From JACRIK01 sp040753835 (GTDB taxonomy: Bacteria; Planctomycetota; MHYJ01; JACQXL01): 14,149 nt of DNA. This document shows, in pieces, positions 12,224-14,149 of the stretch; the stretch's first letter is position 1, and each line of letters begins with the position of its first letter. The translations under genes and the position numbers were made by a program. Below the pieces are notes generated by a model that saw only the letters and a list, made by a program, of their open reading frames with translations, did no database searches and was not told the origin of the DNA. The DNA is taken from contig JBFMDM010000052.1 of assembly GCA_040753835.1 (NCBI GenBank), positions 1 through 14,149 on the forward strand, given 5' to 3'.

Positions 12224-12685
12224 TCATCTCGGCTTGATTTGTTTTCTCTGGATGTATAAATGACCCAACTGCTGTAAAACCTTTAAGGTAGTATCTAATT
12301 CTTCTACATTTGATGTGATATCTTTGGGGTTGCCACCACGGGAAGGACGAAAACCCTGGAGCAGGTTGTAAACATTTCTGATGCTCTGTAAATCCGAGGG
12401 TAGAGACGGATGGATATCGGAGGACGACTCGGATAGTGGCAGCAGGTCCTGAGGTGTTTTCTTGGCCAAACTGTCTATAATCCGTTGAACCTTTTTACGG
12501 CTACACTTGAAAATCCGGGCGGTGAGTGATTTATTACGGTTTGTCAGGATATAGACAAAAACAATAAGAGATGGTTTTTGGAGCGTAAGGAGCCGACGGA
12601 CGAATTCCTGCGCGGCATCATCAGCCGAAATGATGTGCGGCAGACGGCCACTATCTTCTAAACTATCGTTTTTATAAAGTCCCAT
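12224..12685 (-). CDS. Small protein with a probable helix-turn-helix
   Basis: This 153-aa protein has a likely HTH at about residues 53-75 (SLTARIFKCSRKKVQRIIDS), preceded by the helix LIVFVYILTNRN that may complete a winged or sigma-4-like core. A Ser/Pro-rich linker (84-97) leads to a helical C-terminal region ending QLGHLYIQRKQIKPR. It could be a DNA-binding regulator of the neighbouring surface genes, but no operator is visible. A weak AGGA lies about 8 bases before the ATG at 12685. I do not recognise a named family. Confidence 0.6.
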   Translation of the reverse strand: MGLYKNDSLEDSGRLPHIISADDAAQEFVRRLLTLQKPSLIVFVYILTNRNKSLTARIFKCSRKKVQRIIDSLAKKTPQDLLPLSESSSDIHPSLPSDLQSIRNVYNLLQGFRPSRGGNPKDITSNVEELDTTLKVLQQLGHLYIQRKQIKPR

Positions 12686-12727
12686 AGGTGGTCCTGGATA
12701 AAAGAGATTGTTTACGATTTACCTCAA

Positions 12728-12750
12728 AGTATAGAGTTCTCCCCTATACT
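12728..12750. other. Hairpin upstream of the HTH gene
   Basis: AGTATAG (12728-12734) and CTATACT (12744-12750) pair over a nine-base loop, about 43 bases before the HTH start. On the minus strand it would lie in the promoter or leader, so it could be an operator for the HTH protein itself. There is no flanking T-run. Confidence 0.4.
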
Positions 12751-12780
12751 CTTATTAAATCCTGTAATCTATAGAACACT

Positions 12781-12968
12781 AAGGCATTTCTCCGACGATT
12801 ACTCGTCAGGGACGCCTTATGGCAAATCGCAACACAGCCCTTCTTCAAGCCAACCATAGGACTGGAATGACCGTGTCTATGTCTCAAGGTATAAGAAACA
12901 CCATCTCCGGTCTTCTCGCCGCGCTACCTTGAAAACAACGAACGAGAAGCAAGAAGCGGTATCGTCAG
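12781..12968. ncRNA. Candidate structured RNA with a possible pseudoknot
   Basis: The gap 12686-13243 has no solid gene. Inside it are AAGGC/GCCTT (12781-12818) around GACGA/TCGTC (12794-12807), TCAAGGTA/TACCTTGA (12884-12932) and CTTCTCG/CGAGAAG (12912-12949). The last two stems interlock in pseudoknot order. TCGTCAG occurs at both 12803 and 12962. Two tiny frames exist (12819-12932 plus, 37 aa; 12924-12992 minus, 22 aa) but neither is convincing. The transcribed strand is unknown. Confidence 0.25.
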
Positions 12969-13000
12969 ATGGCTATTCACAAATTGGAACATTAAATTTC

Positions 13001-13010
13001 ATCACCTCCT
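13001..13010 (-). promoter_or_regulatory. Orphan Shine-Dalgarno site
   Basis: On the minus strand AGGAGGTGAT is a near-perfect ribosome-binding site, but the nearest well-spaced ATG (12992) opens only 22 codons. It is preceded by TTAACAGCCAGTAA, a word shared with the repeat at 10136-10194. It is either a tiny leader peptide or the start of a lost gene. Confidence 0.45.
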
Positions 13011-13047
13011 TTTTTACTGGCTGTTAAATAATCCCTTTTATCAGGCG

Positions 13048-13083
13048 GACCGAATGCGCCGGTCATTCGGTCGGGGATGCCCC
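13048..13083. other. Two adjacent hairpins
   Basis: GACCGAATG (13048-13056) and CATTCGGTC (13064-13072) form a perfect 9-bp stem with a seven-base loop. GGGG/CCCC (13073-13083) follows immediately. They lie downstream of the LamG gene on its strand and could stabilise or end its transcript, although no T-run follows. Confidence 0.5.
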
Positions 13084-13097
13084 TAAAACTTCCAATC

Positions 13098-13107
13098 TCA
13101 CCTCCTT
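13098..13107 (-). promoter_or_regulatory. Second orphan Shine-Dalgarno site
   Basis: AAGGAGGTGA on the minus strand is followed 4 bases later only by a TTG that opens a ten-codon frame. No gene follows, so it is likely a relic or a leader. Confidence 0.4.
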
Positions 13108-13120
13108 TCTGTTATCCTCG

Positions 13121-13141
13121 CCTGCCTGCCCGGTAGGCAGG
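13121..13141. repeat. Short GC-rich palindrome of the CCTGCC family
   Basis: CCTGCC (13125-13130) and GGCAGG (13136-13141) form a stem over CGGTA, with a further CCTG on the left. The arms match those of the first insertion in the gcdA relic (276-308), showing that this element is dispersed. Confidence 0.6.
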
Positions 13142-13243
13142 GGACTGTCCCGCGACGAATAAAATTTCGTAAACAGATTAAGCGGATATAACGGATTTAG
13201 CAGATTAATTTTCAGCTCAATCTGCTTTATCAGTTTACAAAAG

Positions 13244-13324
13244 TTACTGCTTTTTCCATGCGTAGATAATCCGGACATTTGCTCCGTCTGAACCGCTATA
13301 CCACATCCGGTAAATTCCGCCACG
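13244..13324 (-). pseudogene. Relic of a WYSGSDG-type beta-propeller domain after the LamG stop
   Basis: Directly after the TAA of the LamG gene, and in the same frame, 26 codons encode RGGIYRMWYSGSDG and then IIYAWKKQ before a second TAA (13246-13244). MWYSGSDG and a following RI-YA are typical of blades in GH43/GH32-like five-bladed propellers. It is too short to be a domain and has no start or ribosome-binding site of its own. It is likely the end of a lost gene or of a longer multidomain protein cut by the stop. Confidence 0.55.
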
Positions 13325-14149
13325 TTATTTTGATACCTTTACATTGTCAATCCGGACATCCCCATAAATATCCCTGCCTGCCATCATTAGAGGTTTGTTG
13401 TTATACGTCAAGTTCACAGTGTTGGTAGAAGTAAATTCCAATACTCCATCCCGGTAAAACTCAATCTTCATATCTGGTCTGATTATCATCTTATATTTAT
13501 GCCAATTGGTATCAGACGCCCTGGTATAAGTTTCGGAAGTTCCTGTATAATAGACAACATTAGGCGGTTCTATGTGTACGCCAATACCAATATCGTACCC
13601 GGTATCCCCGCCCCAATTTTCAGGAGTGTCTGTCTTTGCCAGACCAAATCCTACCCAGGTCCATAAACTTTCTGTTGTCGGGTGTCTTACATCTGCTTCT
13701 AACGTTAATCCGCTTGAGAAATTGAATACCCCGGTAGTTCTTGCGCCGCTGTCGTAATTGCCGTCGCCATTCGGGTTAAAACTCGGCGAAGGGTTGCCTG
13801 CGGTATTATCAATCACTGATAATGGGTCACCCCAGAGAGTCCATTTTGATAAATCACCGGCGAAATCATCAGAAAACGCCTGTGCATTATACTCCGCCTG
13901 AATCTCCGCAGCCGTCCGGGCGTAGTTGTAGATGCGGATGTCGTCTATGGAACCATTTAAGCATTCAACATCAACGATATAATTTCTTACACCTATTAAG
14001 ACCGGGCGGTCATTAGAAACATCGGACGTTAAATCAGTAACGGATGCTCTTAAAACACCATCAACGTACGCTAAAACTTTATTATTTACTCTATCTCTAA
14101 CAAACACCACAAAATGCCAGGTATTATCATTGATTGTAATTCCAGTATC
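13325..14149 (-). CDS. LamG/concanavalin-like surface protein, 5' end beyond window
   Basis: The frame stays open to the window edge, so the visible 274 codons are the C-terminal part. The first part is the end of a LamG domain: NTWHFVVFVRDRVNNKVLAY, then YVDGVLRASV and GSIDDIRIYNYARTAAEI. A second jelly-roll domain follows, starting FSDDFAGDLSKWTLWGD, with LTLEADVRHP and WHKYKMIIRPDMKIEFYRDG, and ending VRIDNVKVSK. Such domains bind carbohydrate or protein outside the cell, and the missing N-terminus would be expected to carry a signal peptide. An internal GTG at 14110 could be read as a start but is not needed. The stop is followed in frame by a propeller relic. Confidence 0.8.
   Translation of the reverse strand, partial: DTGITINDNTWHFVVFVRDRVNNKVLAYVDGVLRASVTDLTSDVSNDRPVLIGVRNYIVDVECLNGSIDDIRIYNYARTAAEIQAEYNAQAFSDDFAGDLSKWTLWGDPLSVIDNTAGNPSPSFNPNGDGNYDSGARTTGVFNFSSGLTLEADVRHPTTESLWTWVGFGLAKTDTPENWGGDTGYDIGIGVHIEPPNVVYYTGTSETYTRASDTNWHKYKMIIRPDMKIEFYRDGVLEFTSTNTVNLTYNNKPLMMAGRDIYGDVRIDNVKVSK

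Noticed and set aside
11944..12227. Frames on both strands across the N gap
   Set aside because: The Ns are of arbitrary length, so no frame across them means anything; the parts to the right have no ribosome-binding site or domain.
13063..13323. 86-aa minus-strand frame after the LamG gene
   Set aside because: It passes through the CCTGCC palindrome (PTGQAG) and is out of frame with the propeller relic; it has no ribosome-binding site.

Overview
The window reads as a contig from an uncultured, probably anaerobic bacterium assembled from a metagenome. The signs are a 10-N scaffold gap at 11980-11989, many short GC-rich palindromic repeats between genes, and a glutaconyl-CoA decarboxylase-type carboxyltransferase of the kind known from anaerobes. 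I cannot assign a phylum from the sequence alone. Most genes lie on the minus strand; the one confident plus-strand gene is the coiled-coil protein at 7417-8907.

Layout. (1) 1-1765 is an accessory, repeat-rich stretch. It holds a REP-like palindrome, a broken 3' end of a second gcdA-like gene split by three palindromic insertions, a small-protein/nucleotidyltransferase pair that overlaps in two frames, and an AT-rich membrane protein. (2) 1766-5843 is an acyl-CoA metabolism operon, transcribed right to left: DUF167 protein, SCP-x-type thiolase lacking the usual nucleophilic Cys, DUF35 Zn-ribbon/OB-fold partner, a 54-bp palindrome, then the GcdA-like carboxyltransferase. The thiolase and DUF35 protein probably form one complex, and the carboxyltransferase would act on a related CoA thioester. 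No biotin carrier, biotin carboxylase or membrane decarboxylase subunit is present here. (3) 5932-8907 is a divergent pair. A membrane GAF-STAS protein has a strong sigma70-type promoter and a hairpin-rich leader. Opposite it is a tail-anchored coiled-coil protein built from 99-residue repeats, possibly translated from a leaderless mRNA.

(4) 8916-14149 is an unusual minus-strand block. It holds a LamG/jelly-roll surface protein (cut by the window edge), a small HTH-like protein, an unknown 259-aa protein, an intergenic array of degenerate TTACCCT repeats, a small helical protein, a short leader-like ORF, and a tail-fibre-like protein made of ten-residue AVTTxKIxDG repeats. The spaces between these genes carry hairpins, ribosome-binding sites with no convincing gene, a possible pseudoknotted RNA and gene relics. 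The order suggests a surface-appendage or virion-derived module that has been rearranged, but no capsid, terminase, sheath or secretion gene proves this.

The strongest observations are the split gcdA relic, the Cys-less thiolase, the exact 99-residue periodicity, the repeat array at 10911-11124, and the stop codon separating a WYSGSDG relic from the LamG gene.
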